DNA from: Nocardia uniformis NBRC 13702
Lineage (GTDB): Bacteria; Actinomycetota; Actinomycetes; Mycobacteriales; Mycobacteriaceae
Reading direction: 5' to 3'
Assembly: GCF_001613345.1 (NCBI RefSeq)
Contig: NZ_BDCE01000067.1
Span: forward strand, 122,774-186,773
DNA length: 64,000 nt
The notes beneath the pieces were generated by a model, which saw only the letters and a list, made by a program, of their open reading frames with translations, made no database searches and was not told where the DNA came from. The translations under genes were made by a program, and so were the position numbers. Numbering within the stretch: position 1 is the stretch's first letter; each line of letters opens with the position of its first letter. Shown in pieces: positions 31,680 to 40,245 of the stretch.

Positions 31680-33313
31680 CCTCGTGGCTACGCGGCCGGG
31701 TGGCGGTGGCGCCGCTCATCGCGACGGCGCCGGGCGGCACCGCGGTACGGCTCGCCGTCGAGCGCGCGGTTCGGGAGAAAGGCTGGCGGCCGGTGACGAG
31801 CCCGGCCGCCGCGGATCTGCTGGTGGTCGCGGGCGCACCGGTGGGCGGTGAGTTCGACGAGGACGTGCGGCAGGTACTCGCGGCACTTCCGGCGCCGTGC
31901 GTGCGGGTCGATATCGCCGAATCCGATAATGCCGCAGCCCTGTTGGAGAACGCGGCCCTGGGGCTGCGCACCGGCGACAGCCCTGGCGGGAGTCGCGACG
32001 CCGGCGAACACGAGAGACCTGAGGGTGGTGCCGAAAGCACCGCACGTTTCATGGCGAGGCGCACCGGCATCGCGACGCGCTTCTTGGCCGGGATCCGCAC
32101 CGTGTGGCACGCACTTCCGGGTGTGGATTCCGGCCACAAGCACGCCGGAATGACGAGAGGTGTTACGCCTCGAACCTCTGACCAACAGCTCGGTGAGCAG
32201 GTCGGCGACCGCCGAACCGGCGGACATGACGCCCATCCCGGGCACGGCGCACACACCGAGCACGCTCCCCACAGCAAACACAACAGCCACAGCAGTCACA
32301 GCGGACACGACGCACACAACACCTACCGCGCACCCGACACCCCGGCCGGACACGGTGAACACGACGACCACGACCCCGGCGAACCCCACAGCCATGGCGA
32401 GCACGACACCCACGCCGGGCACGACACCCACGCCGGGCATGGCGCTCACGATGAACACGGCGAGCATGGCGAGCATGGCGAGCATGGCGAGCATGGCGAG
32501 CATGGCACCCACGACGGACATAGCGAGCATGACGGCCACGGCCACGGCGGGCACGACATGGCGTCGATGGGGCTGCCCGGTGGGCTGGCGATGGCCGACC
32601 GGGCCGCGGATCGCGATGGGCTCGAGCTCGATGTGCTCACCGTTACGCTCGGCCCGATTACCGCGTGGTGGCCCGCCGGGCTGATCGTGCGCACCCGGCT
32701 GCAGGGCGACTTGATCACCAGCGCAACGGTTTCGGTGCTGCCGCCGCCACCGGGAACCGAATCGTTCTGGCTGCGTCCATGGCTGCGGGCGGATCGGGGT
32801 GAACCGAGCACCGTGGCCGAGGGCGGGCGATGGCTCGCTGCCCGACGACTGGATTCGGCCGCATCCCTGCTCGCGCTGACCGGCTGGGACGATGCGTCGA
32901 TAGCGGCGGGGCGACTGCGGGACGAATTGCTGTGGACCGGGCCGGACGCGAATGCCGAACGGCGGCTGCGTCATTGGACCCACCGAGTGTCGAGCTCCCG
33001 GATACTGCGCTGGTCGCTGCGGGATATCGGCCGGGTCGCCGCACACCACAACGTCCCGTCCGGGCTGGCGGGCGATACCCACGATCGCCTCCTGCGAATG
33101 GTCAGCGATATCCGGGACAGCGAACTGCGCGACGAAAGTCCTTTACGGCCTGGAACATTCGTCGGCGACCAGGCAACCCGCGACGAATGGATCGTCGCGG
33201 CGCTACCCGAGCTGCTGGCCGGGGTCGAGCTGGCGGAGGCCCGACTGCTCGTCGCCGGTTTCGATCCGGATGTGGCGGCGCTGCGGCAATCAGTGGTGAT
33301 GCCGCGTGGTTGA
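31670..33313 (+). CDS. degenerate NuoB/NuoD-like fusion with histidine-rich linker
   Basis: 547 residues. Residues 44-82 (SPAAADLLVVAGAP...DEDVRQVLAALPAPCVRVDI) align by eye with the NuoB core SPRQADLMIVAG...VLRQIYDQMP, but the CC pair and the other cluster-N2 cysteines are absent. Residues about 117-166 are encoded by an inserted 149-bp repeat. Residues 186-294 are a (xxH)n linker with about 34 His, including GEH five times. From about 315, LELDVLTVTLGPITAWWPAG and later AARRLDSAASLLA and RILRWSLRDIG recall a worn-down NuoD. It occupies the slot of nuoB-nuoD between nuoA and nuoH. It probably docks on the membrane arm without carrying the N2 cluster; the His tract suggests metal binding. The NuoB/NuoD relation is inference. 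Confidence 0.6.
   Translation: MGVTSWLRGRVAVAPLIATAPGGTAVRLAVERAVREKGWRPVTSPAAADLLVVAGAPVGGEFDEDVRQVLAALPAPCVRVDIAESDNAAALLENAALGLRTGDSPGGSRDAGEHERPEGGAESTARFMARRTGIATRFLAGIRTVWHALPGVDSGHKHAGMTRGVTPRTSDQQLGEQVGDRRTGGHDAHPGHGAHTEHAPHSKHNSHSSHSGHDAHNTYRAPDTPAGHGEHDDHDPGEPHSHGEHDTHAGHDTHAGHGAHDEHGEHGEHGEHGEHGEHGTHDGHSEHDGHGHGGHDMASMGLPGGLAMADRAADRDGLELDVLTVTLGPITAWWPAGLIVRTRLQGDLITSATVSVLPPPPGTESFWLRPWLRADRGEPSTVAEGGRWLAARRLDSAASLLALTGWDDASIAAGRLRDELLWTGPDANAERRLRHWTHRVSSSRILRWSLRDIGRVAAHHNVPSGLAGDTHDRLLRMVSDIRDSELRDESPLRPGTFVGDQATRDEWIVAALPELLAGVELAEARLLVAGFDPDVAALRQSVVMPRG
32019..32167 (+). repeat. 150-bp inverted-repeat element, copy R3, inside a coding gene
   Basis: Matches R1 and R2 along its length (CTGAGGGTGGTG..., CACCGCACGTTTC, CGCGCTTCTTGGCCGGGATC, GTGTGGATTCCGGCC, GCACGCCGGAATGACGAG, GTTACG). 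It lies wholly within the NuoB/D-like gene and leaves the frame open, adding about 50 codons between the two Nuo-like parts. Confidence 0.85.
32462..32506 (+). repeat. five 9-bp tandem repeats encoding Glu-His-Gly
   Basis: GAGCATGGC repeated five times without change, within the histidine-rich linker. The perfect identity suggests recent slippage, so linker length may vary between strains. Confidence 0.9.
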
Positions 33314-34229
33314 GGTGGCGCCCTGGTGGATGGCCCTCGCCCTACCGGGCGCGGTGCTACTGATCGTGGTCGGTGTGGAGATCACCGAGTCGCTACTGCG
33401 CGCCCGCACCGCTGGCTCACCTACGGCGGTGGCCGCCACCGCCCCACTGCGCTCGGCCGCACTACTGCTCCTCCAGCAGCGCCGGCGGGTGGTCGGTGCG
33501 GATGTGCCGCTGTGGCGCTGTGCCGGTGTGGCATTGCTGACCGCTGGGGTACTGGCCGCCGCCCTGATCCCGGTCGGCGGGCAGGTGGTGCTGGATTCCG
33601 GTGTGGGTGTGGTGTGGTTCAACGCCGCCGAGGTGGTGGCCTGGGCGGCGGTGTGGTTGGCCGGTTGGGGTTCGAACTCCGCGTTCGCCCTGGTCGGGGG
33701 CTACCGTTTCATCGCCCAGGGGCTGGCCTACGAGCTGCCGCATATGTTGGCGCTGACCACGGCGGCGCTCGGCGCGGGATCTTTGCGAATCGCGGATATT
33801 GTTGCCGCCCAGGAGGATCAATGGTTCATCGTGATCATGCCGGTGGCCTTCGCGGTCTACCTGCTGTCGGTGCCCGCCATAGCCTTCCGCGCTCCATTCG
33901 ACGCCCCGACGGGTGCGGATATCGCCGGGGGCGTGGCCGCGGAACTGTCGGGTGTCGACCGCCTGGTCCTGGCCGCCGGGCAACGGGTGCTGTTCGTGGC
34001 GGCCGCGGCAATGGCGGTTCCGCTCTTCCTCGGCGGCGGTGCGGGACCGCTGCTGCCCGCGTGGTCGTGGCTGCTGATCAAGACCCTCGCGGTGCTGGCC
34101 GTGCTGATCTGGCTGGGGCGGCGCTGGCCGACGATCCGGATGTCGCGGTATACGGAAGTCGCCTGGATCGTGCTGCTGCCGCTGATTCTGTTGCAGGCGT
34201 TGGTGGTTTCGCTCGTTGTCGTCCGGTGA
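33306..34229 (+). CDS. nuoH: complex-I-like membrane subunit NuoH (degenerate)
   Basis: 307 residues, about eight membrane helices; overlaps the previous gene by 8 bp. GSNSAFALVGGYRFIAQGLAYELPHML and RAPFDAPTGADIAGGVAAELSG correspond to NuoH landmarks. The usual acidic quinone-loop sequence (PFDLPEAESEL) reads PFDAPTGADIAGG, and the FAEY-type motif is replaced by LAAGQR. In true complex I NuoH lines the quinone tunnel; loss of those acidic residues fits a module that no longer handles quinone in the usual way. Confidence 0.85.
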   Translation: MVEVAPWWMALALPGAVLLIVVGVEITESLLRARTAGSPTAVAATAPLRSAALLLLQQRRRVVGADVPLWRCAGVALLTAGVLAAALIPVGGQVVLDSGVGVVWFNAAEVVAWAAVWLAGWGSNSAFALVGGYRFIAQGLAYELPHMLALTTAALGAGSLRIADIVAAQEDQWFIVIMPVAFAVYLLSVPAIAFRAPFDAPTGADIAGGVAAELSGVDRLVLAAGQRVLFVAAAAMAVPLFLGGGAGPLLPAWSWLLIKTLAVLAVLIWLGRRWPTIRMSRYTEVAWIVLLPLILLQALVVSLVVVR

Positions 34230-34247
34230 ATCGGGAGGTGGTCGACG

Positions 34248-34811
34248 GTGTGGTCACAGGTGCTGTTCTGGCTGTGCGCGGTCGGCGCGGTCGGGACCGG
34301 TATCGCGGTATTCCGGGTGGATTCGATGGCGCGGGCGACCTTCGCGCTGCTGGCGTCATTTGTGTTCGCGGCGGGAACGGTGCTGCTGGTGCGGCTGCCC
34401 TACCTCGGTGCCCTGGTGGTGCTGATGATGATCATGGAGATGGTCATCATGGTGGTTTTCATGATCATGTACATGATGAACCCGGCCGGGCTGATGCCCA
34501 TGAGCATGGTGCACAACCAGAAAGCGGCACTGGGCATTTCGGCGGCGGTGTTCGTCGCACTGTCCGCGGTCGCGCTGCTCGTCGACTGGCCGCGATCGGG
34601 CCGACCCCGGCCGCCCGACCCGACCGTCTCCCTCGGTGAGGCACTGATGGGCCCGAAGATGCTCGTCATGATGATTCTCGGGCTGGCACTGTTCACCACC
34701 ATGGTGGCGACGGTGGTGCTGGCCACCCATCGCGGCCGCTACGACCGCTACGGTGATCGGCTGGACCGGCGCATACCCGATGATCCGGCGCGCGGCGGTG
34801 TCGGCCGATGA
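34248..34811 (+). CDS. nuoJ: complex-I-like membrane subunit NuoJ
   Basis: 187 residues from GTG 34248, with GGGAGGTGG upstream. Five hydrophobic segments in the NuoJ pattern (ARATFALLASFVFAAGTVLLV, then YLGALVVLMMIMEMVIMVVF). The third helix is unusually Met-rich (MMIMEMVIMVVFMIMYMM) compared with ordinary NuoJ. The stop overlaps nuoK by 4 bp. Confidence 0.85.
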   Translation: MWSQVLFWLCAVGAVGTGIAVFRVDSMARATFALLASFVFAAGTVLLVRLPYLGALVVLMMIMEMVIMVVFMIMYMMNPAGLMPMSMVHNQKAALGISAAVFVALSAVALLVDWPRSGRPRPPDPTVSLGEALMGPKMLVMMILGLALFTTMVATVVLATHRGRYDRYGDRLDRRIPDDPARGGVGR

Positions 34812-35110
34812 ATCTGCCCGAATTCCTGGTGCTGGCCGCGGCGCTGTTCAGTGTCGGCCTGTACGGCGTGCTGTCACAGCAGTCCATCGTGATGATCATG
34901 ATGGGGCTGGAACTCATGATCAATGCGATAATTGTTGCCGCGGCGGCCTTTTGGTACTTCGCCTGGCCCGCGGCCGATGCGCAGGTACTCGTCCTCGTCG
35001 CGGTCACCGCGATGGCGATCGAAATGGCGGCCGGGTTCGCGGTGACCACCGCGATCTTCCGCGCCCGCGATATCGATATGGTCGACTCGGCCGACGATCT
35101 GCGGGGCTGA
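34808..35110 (+). CDS. nuoK: complex-I-like membrane subunit NuoK
   Basis: 100 residues, three membrane helices. Both buried Glu residues of the NuoK proton path are kept: MMGLELMINAI and AMAIEMAAGFAV. ATGA overlap with nuoJ. Together with NuoA and NuoJ it forms the link between the antiporter-like subunits and the rest of the complex. Confidence 0.92.
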   Translation: MNLPEFLVLAAALFSVGLYGVLSQQSIVMIMMGLELMINAIIVAAAAFWYFAWPAADAQVLVLVAVTAMAIEMAAGFAVTTAIFRARDIDMVDSADDLRG

Positions 35111-35114
35111 ACCC

Positions 35115-37127
35115 ATGCTGTGGCCGATGATCGCGCTACCCGCCGTCGCCGGTGTGGCACTGCTGCTCGGCGGCCGCCGCGTCGATCGATTCGCGCCCGG
35201 AATCGCACTGCTCACGGCGGTGGCGACCGCCGTGCTCGCCGTGCTGAACGCCGCCGAACGGCCTGCGGTGTCCGCACCGTTCCTGGCCGGAATCCCGGTG
35301 TCGTTCGGCGTCGATGGCCTTTCGGCGGTACTGATCGTCGCCGTCGCGGTAATCGTCGTCGCGGTCCTGATCTTCGCTCTGGGCGACCTCGGTTCCGACG
35401 AGCCACGCGCCCGTTTCCACGGCCTCATGCTGCTGTTCGCCGCCGCCATGCTGGCCACCGTGACCGCGCGGTCGCTGCTCCCGCTGCTGATGGCATGGGA
35501 GCTGATGGGGGCCGCGTCCTATGCGCTGATCGGTTTCCGCTGGCGCGAGGCGGAGCGCACCGAATCCGGTCTGGTGGCCTTCCTCACCACTCGCACCTGC
35601 GATTTGGGCCTGTATATCGCGGCCGGGGCTGCCCTGGCGGGCGGTGCCGGCGTCCTCGCGCTCGACGCGCTGGCCGACCTCGACAGCCTGTGGCTGCATG
35701 TGGCCGCCGCCGGGGTACTGCTCGCCGCGCTCGGCAAATCGGCGCAATTGCCGTTCAGCTTCTGGCTGTCGCGCGCCATGGTCGGCCCGAGTCCTGTTTC
35801 CGCCCTGCTGCATTCGGCGACCATGGTGGCGGCGGGCGCCTACCTGCTGCTGCGTTCGGCTCCCCTGCTCGACGCGACCGGCTGGGCGGCCACCGCCACC
35901 GCGTGGATCGGCGTGGGCACGGCGATAGCACTCGGCGCGGTGGCGGTATGTCAGAGCGATCTCAAACAGCTACTGGCGGCGTCGACTTCGGCTCAGGTGG
36001 GTTTCATGGTGCTGGCGGCGGGAGTGGGTGGCGTGGCCGCGGGCAGCGGGCACCTGGTCGCGCACGCGGTGACCAAGAGCCTGCTGTTCCTGACCGCGGG
36101 TGCGTGGCTCACCGCGCTCGGCACCAGGAGTCTGGCCGGACTACGCGGCGTCGCGCGGTCGTATCCCCTTGCGGGCGTGGCGTTCACGGTGGGTGCGCTG
36201 GCGCTGGCCGGGGTGCCGCCGTTCGCCCTGTGGCCGACGAAGGACGCCGTCCTCACCGCGGCCCGAGACAGTTCGGTGGCGCTGTACGCGGCCGGATTCG
36301 CGGCGGCACTGCTCAGTGCGGTGTATGCGGGGCGGGCGCTCACCCTGGTGTGGCTGCGACCGCTGGCGGACACCGAAAGCCACTGGGACAGTGAGGAACC
36401 CGGTACCCGCAGCGTGAACTCCGCCCAGGCGATACCGCTGGTCGCGCTCGCCGTACTCACCGTGGCCGCGGGTGGGATGGCGCTGCCCGTGGTGCACGAC
36501 CGATTCGCCGCACTTCTCGATCATGATTCCGCACCGGCGCCGGGCTGGTCCGAACTCGTCGTATCCGGCGGCGTAGCGGTAACGGCCGTCTCCGTGGTCG
36601 CCCTCCTGGTGCGCCGACGCGGCGACCTCCCCGCCCCCGCCGTACTGGCCGGATGGCTCGGCCTGGAAACGGCCGCGCGACGGCTACTGGTGAAACCGGT
36701 ACTCGCCACCGCCCGGACGCTCGCGCGCTTCGATGACCGAGTGCTGAGCGCGGGTGTGGACACCGCCGGTACCGGAACACGAGCCCTGGCCGGGCGACTG
36801 GCGAATGTCGACGATCACGCACTCGACACGAGCGTCGGCAGGACCGCCCATGGCACCCGGGTCCTCGCCCGGCGACTGGCCGACTTCGACGACCACGTAC
36901 TGGATGCCGGTGTGGACACCGGCACGCACGCGGTACTCACCCTGGCGGAAATCTCCGACCGGCGCACCGAACACGATATCGACGCGACGATACGCGGCAT
37001 TGCCGCCGCCACTCGTCAACTCGGGCGGTGGGCTCGCCGCCCCCAGACGGGTCTGGTGCATCAGTACTACGCCCAGGCGACGATCGGCATCGCCGTTCTC
37101 GCCGTCGTCCTGCTCCTGCTGCGATGA
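35115..37127 (+). CDS. nuoL: antiporter-like subunit NuoL with repeated C-terminal segment
   Basis: 670 residues. Key charged residues are present: the Glu in MAWELMGAASYAL, Lys in LGKSAQLPFSFWL, His in SALLHSATMVAAGAYL, and Lys in AVTKSLLFLTAGAW. After the antiporter core (to about 510), the lateral-helix region contains three similar ~33-residue units (LARFDDRVLSAGVDT, LANVDDHALDTSVGR, LADFDDHVLDAGVDT), then a last membrane helix. The repeats lie where the long horizontal helix of NuoL should be. Starts 4 bp after nuoK. Confidence 0.92.
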   Translation: MLWPMIALPAVAGVALLLGGRRVDRFAPGIALLTAVATAVLAVLNAAERPAVSAPFLAGIPVSFGVDGLSAVLIVAVAVIVVAVLIFALGDLGSDEPRARFHGLMLLFAAAMLATVTARSLLPLLMAWELMGAASYALIGFRWREAERTESGLVAFLTTRTCDLGLYIAAGAALAGGAGVLALDALADLDSLWLHVAAAGVLLAALGKSAQLPFSFWLSRAMVGPSPVSALLHSATMVAAGAYLLLRSAPLLDATGWAATATAWIGVGTAIALGAVAVCQSDLKQLLAASTSAQVGFMVLAAGVGGVAAGSGHLVAHAVTKSLLFLTAGAWLTALGTRSLAGLRGVARSYPLAGVAFTVGALALAGVPPFALWPTKDAVLTAARDSSVALYAAGFAAALLSAVYAGRALTLVWLRPLADTESHWDSEEPGTRSVNSAQAIPLVALAVLTVAAGGMALPVVHDRFAALLDHDSAPAPGWSELVVSGGVAVTAVSVVALLVRRRGDLPAPAVLAGWLGLETAARRLLVKPVLATARTLARFDDRVLSAGVDTAGTGTRALAGRLANVDDHALDTSVGRTAHGTRVLARRLADFDDHVLDAGVDTGTHAVLTLAEISDRRTEHDIDATIRGIAAATRQLGRWARRPQTGLVHQYYAQATIGIAVLAVVLLLLR

Positions 37128-37164
37128 CTCCGCGACCACATGAAGAGCGACCACGAGAAGAGAG

Positions 37165-38664
37165 GTGAGTGTGCTCAGCATTCTGGTGTTCCTGCCGCTG
37201 CTCGCGGCCGTCGGCCTGATCGCCGCGCCCCGGATCGGCGACCGGGCGGCCCGCTGGATCTGGGTCGCGGTGAGCGCCGTCGAAGTGCTGCTGGTCGCCG
37301 TGCTGTGGGTGCGCTACACCAGCGGACCAGCGGCCGACGGTGCCTTTGCCGAGGAGGTGCGCCGCGAGTGGATCCCCAGTCTGGGTTCGAGTTACCACAT
37401 CGGGATCGACGGACTCAGCCTCCCGCTGATCGCGCTCACCGCCGTACTGTTCCTCGCCTGCGCGGTGTACTCACTGCGCGAGACCCGGCGGGTGCGCTGG
37501 TTCGCGGCACTGTTCCTCTTTCTCGAGACCACCTGCCTCGGTGTCTTCGTATCGCTGGACCTGGTGCTGTTCTTCGTCTTCTTCGACCTGTCCATTGTCG
37601 GGATGTATTTCCTGATCAACGGGTGGGGGCATACGCAGGCCCGCCGGGCGGCCCTGCAATTCTTCCTCTACACCTTCCTCGGATCGCTGGCGATGCTGCT
37701 CGGGTTCATCGTGCTGTACCTGTCCGCGCAACCGCACACCTTCGACATGGTGGCGCTGATCGAGCAGAATCCGTTGGCGGGCAATACCGCTCGCGGTGCG
37801 GTGGCGCTCGCCGCGATCGGGATCGGCCTGGCGATCAAAACGCCGACCGTGCCGTTCCACACCTGGCTGCCGCTGGCCCACACCGAGGCACCCGCCGCCG
37901 GATCGGCGATTCTCGCGGGTGTGCTGCTGAAGCTGGGCACCTATGGTTTCGTCCGGATCGCCATGCCGATGCTTCCGGAAGCGTGGCGCCGCTATGCACT
38001 GGTCATCGTGATCATCGGCGTGGTCAGTGTGCTGTACGGCGCGCTGGTGGCGCTGGCGCAGAACAACTTCAAGCGCATGGTCGCCTACACGTCGGTCAAC
38101 CATATGGGCTATATCGCGCTCGCCCTGGGCGCGGCCGGGCTCGCCGCGGGCAATAGTGAGCAGGCGCGCACCCTCGCGGTCAGCGGCGCGGTCACCCAGA
38201 TGGTCAGCCACGGGCTGATCACGGGTGCGTTGTTCCTGGTGGCGGGGGTGCTCTACGAACGCCGCCACACCTACGAGATGGACCACTTCGGCGGATTGGC
38301 CGCCCAGGCACCGGTTCTCGCCGCCGTCACCGCGATGGCGGCGTTCGCCTCGCTCGGGCTGCCCGGCTTCTCCGGCTTCATTGCCGAATTCCAGATCTTC
38401 ACCGGCTCCTTCGCCTCGGCGCCGGTCTATACCGCACTGGCCGTTCCCGGAATTCTGCTCACCGCCGCACTGCTACTGCGCGCGTACCAGCGAGTGTTCC
38501 TCGGCGCGCCCCGCGCCGGCTCGTTCGCCGATCTCACCGCGCCGGAAGCGATTTCGATCATGCCGCTGATGGCCTTCGCATTGGCCCTCGGCATCTTCCC
38601 GCGCGTCCTGCTCGATGTGATCGAACCCGCGGCCCGAACGCTGGGCGTCCTGGTGGAACGCTGA
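37165..38664 (+). CDS. nuoM: antiporter-like subunit NuoM
   Basis: 499 residues, about 14 helices; GTG 37165 or 37171, with AGAGAGG upstream. Keeps Lys in AIKTPTVPFHTWLPLAH, Lys in LLKLGTYGFVR, and Lys in NNFKRMVAYTSVNHMG. The conserved Glu of the fifth helix (FFWE-type) is Asp here (FFVFFDLSIVGMYFL), a conservative change. A proton-translocating subunit in standard complex I. Confidence 0.92.
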   Translation: MSVLSILVFLPLLAAVGLIAAPRIGDRAARWIWVAVSAVEVLLVAVLWVRYTSGPAADGAFAEEVRREWIPSLGSSYHIGIDGLSLPLIALTAVLFLACAVYSLRETRRVRWFAALFLFLETTCLGVFVSLDLVLFFVFFDLSIVGMYFLINGWGHTQARRAALQFFLYTFLGSLAMLLGFIVLYLSAQPHTFDMVALIEQNPLAGNTARGAVALAAIGIGLAIKTPTVPFHTWLPLAHTEAPAAGSAILAGVLLKLGTYGFVRIAMPMLPEAWRRYALVIVIIGVVSVLYGALVALAQNNFKRMVAYTSVNHMGYIALALGAAGLAAGNSEQARTLAVSGAVTQMVSHGLITGALFLVAGVLYERRHTYEMDHFGGLAAQAPVLAAVTAMAAFASLGLPGFSGFIAEFQIFTGSFASAPVYTALAVPGILLTAALLLRAYQRVFLGAPRAGSFADLTAPEAISIMPLMAFALALGIFPRVLLDVIEPAARTLGVLVER

Positions 38665-38665
38665 G

Positions 38666-40099
38666 ATGGAATCGACCGACCACATGGTCCAGGACCTGAT
38701 CGCCTTGCTCCCGGAGGGCATACTCGCGGCCACCGCCGTGCTCGGCTTGCTGCTCGGCTCATTCCTCCCCCGCAATCGGCAGTCGGTGGTGCGTGGGCTC
38801 GCGGCCCTCGCCTGCCTGGGGGTGGCGGCCAGCACCCTCGCGGTGTGGGGTCGAGACGCCATGACGATCCTCGAGGGCAGCTACGGCATCGACACCGCCA
38901 CCAATACCGTGCGCCTCGCGGTGGCCGCCGCACTCCTCTTGCTGCTGGTCCTCTCGTTCGGGGAAACACACAGCGGCCCAAGGGAATCAGAATTCCTGAT
39001 CCTGCTGCTGATCAGCGGTTTGGGAGCGGTGCTGCTGGCCGGGGCCACCGATGCCCTGGTGCTGGTCGCGGCGTACCTGCTCGCCAGCGTCCCGCTCTAC
39101 GCCCTCACCGGTTTCGCGAAGGACTCCCCCGGCACCGAGGCCACCCTCAAGTACTATCTGCTCGGCGCGCTGTTCGGCACCACCATGCTGTTCGGTGTGG
39201 CAGTCCTGTTCGGGGTCGGCGGGGCCACCGCCTATCCGGCTGCGGCAGCAGCACTCCCGCACGCCCCGCGTGCGGCGCTGGTACTCGCCGCGGTGGCGAT
39301 ACTGGGCGGGCTGCTGTTCAAGGCGGGTGCGGTACCGGCGCACTTCTGGGTACCCGATGTCACCCAGGGCACCCGCCCGGCCGTCGCCGCACTGGTCACC
39401 ACCGTGCCCAAACTGGGTGCCGTGGTCGCGATCATTCGTTTGTGCGCAATGGTATTGGAGCCGAGCGCACTGGACTGGCGGGTGCTGATCGCCGCGGTCG
39501 CCGCCGTCACGATGACGCTGGGCAATCTGGGCGCCTTCTTCCAGACCGACGTGCGCAGGCTGCTGGCCTACTCGACCATCAGCCAGGTCGGCTACCTGCT
39601 CATGGGCGTCACGGCGGTGGGCCGCGCTGACCAAGCCGTGCCCGCGGTGCTGTTCTATCTCGCCGCCTACACCGTCACCAATCTCGGTGCGTTCGCGGTC
39701 GTGTGCGCTCTCCCGGGTTTGCGCACCGTCACCGACTACACCGGGCTGCTACGACGTCGGCCCGGACTGCTGCTGGCCCTGGTGGTCTGCCTGCTGGGTC
39801 TGATCGGCACCCCGCCCACCGGTGTCTTCGTGGGCAAGCTCAGCGTATTCACCGCCACTGTCGACGCCGGATTCGGTTGGCTGGTCGTCCTGGCGGCGGT
39901 CAATACGGTAGCGAGCGTCTTCTACTACCTGCGCTGGATCGCTCCGGCACTGCGTCCCCGACCGCCGGGACACGAACTCGACCGGTCCGATGCGCCGTCC
40001 CGCGTCGCGGCGAATACGGCCGCCATCGGCTCCGTCATGCTCGGGGTACTCGCCGGACCCATGATGAGTGCGCTCGCGGGACCGCTCGTCGCCCGGTGA
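38666..40099 (+). CDS. nuoN: antiporter-like subunit NuoN
   Basis: 477 residues. Keeps Lys in LFKAGAVPAHFWVPD and in VTTVPKLGAVVAI. The helix that normally has the coupling Glu (GLELLSLSLYAL-type) reads VAAYLLASVPLYAL, so that Glu appears to be lost. Starts 1 bp after the nuoM stop; last gene of the cluster, followed by a strong hairpin at 40195-40245. NuoN is the antiporter subunit nearest the quinone module, so this loss fits altered coupling. Confidence 0.92.
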   Translation: MESTDHMVQDLIALLPEGILAATAVLGLLLGSFLPRNRQSVVRGLAALACLGVAASTLAVWGRDAMTILEGSYGIDTATNTVRLAVAAALLLLLVLSFGETHSGPRESEFLILLLISGLGAVLLAGATDALVLVAAYLLASVPLYALTGFAKDSPGTEATLKYYLLGALFGTTMLFGVAVLFGVGGATAYPAAAAALPHAPRAALVLAAVAILGGLLFKAGAVPAHFWVPDVTQGTRPAVAALVTTVPKLGAVVAIIRLCAMVLEPSALDWRVLIAAVAAVTMTLGNLGAFFQTDVRRLLAYSTISQVGYLLMGVTAVGRADQAVPAVLFYLAAYTVTNLGAFAVVCALPGLRTVTDYTGLLRRRPGLLLALVVCLLGLIGTPPTGVFVGKLSVFTATVDAGFGWLVVLAAVNTVASVFYYLRWIAPALRPRPPGHELDRSDAPSRVAANTAAIGSVMLGVLAGPMMSALAGPLVAR

Positions 40100-40163
40100 G
40101 TACCTGGTCCGGCTGGACGTTCGGCTGTTCTTCACGAAGCTGCCCGTACCCGCTTCGCGGGCA
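40098..40163 (+). repeat. 66-bp direct repeat, left copy
   Basis: Begins GAGTACCTGGTCCGGCTGGA at the nuoN stop and ends CCCGCTTCGCGGGCA. Nearly identical to 42417-42483 (a few changes and a 1-bp indel). The two copies bracket the MFS/TetR pair. The end can fold as CCCGC-TTC-GCGGG. Confidence 0.8.
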
Positions 40164-40194
40164 ACGGCACATCCGCGCACTACCTGACCACCGC

Positions 40195-40245
40195 ACACAT
40201 CCCGCCCCGACGTCGGGTGCGGTCCGACGCCGGGGCGGGATGTGT
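40195..40245. terminator. bidirectional terminator between nuoN and the MFS gene
   Basis: 22-bp arms (ACACATCCCGCCCCG then CGTCGG) with one internal mismatch and a 7-nt loop at 40217-40223. It sits in the convergent gap, and its last base is the first base of the MFS stop. Confidence 0.8.

Noticed and set aside
31688..33082. 464-residue minus-strand frame rich in Val/Met
   Set aside because: Mirror of the histidine-rich Nuo-like gene; its repeats come from the GAGCATGGC units read in reverse.
31335..40099. A complete NADH:quinone oxidoreductase (complex I) operon
   Set aside because: NuoE, F, G, C and I are missing, and the only B/D-like gene lacks the cluster cysteines.
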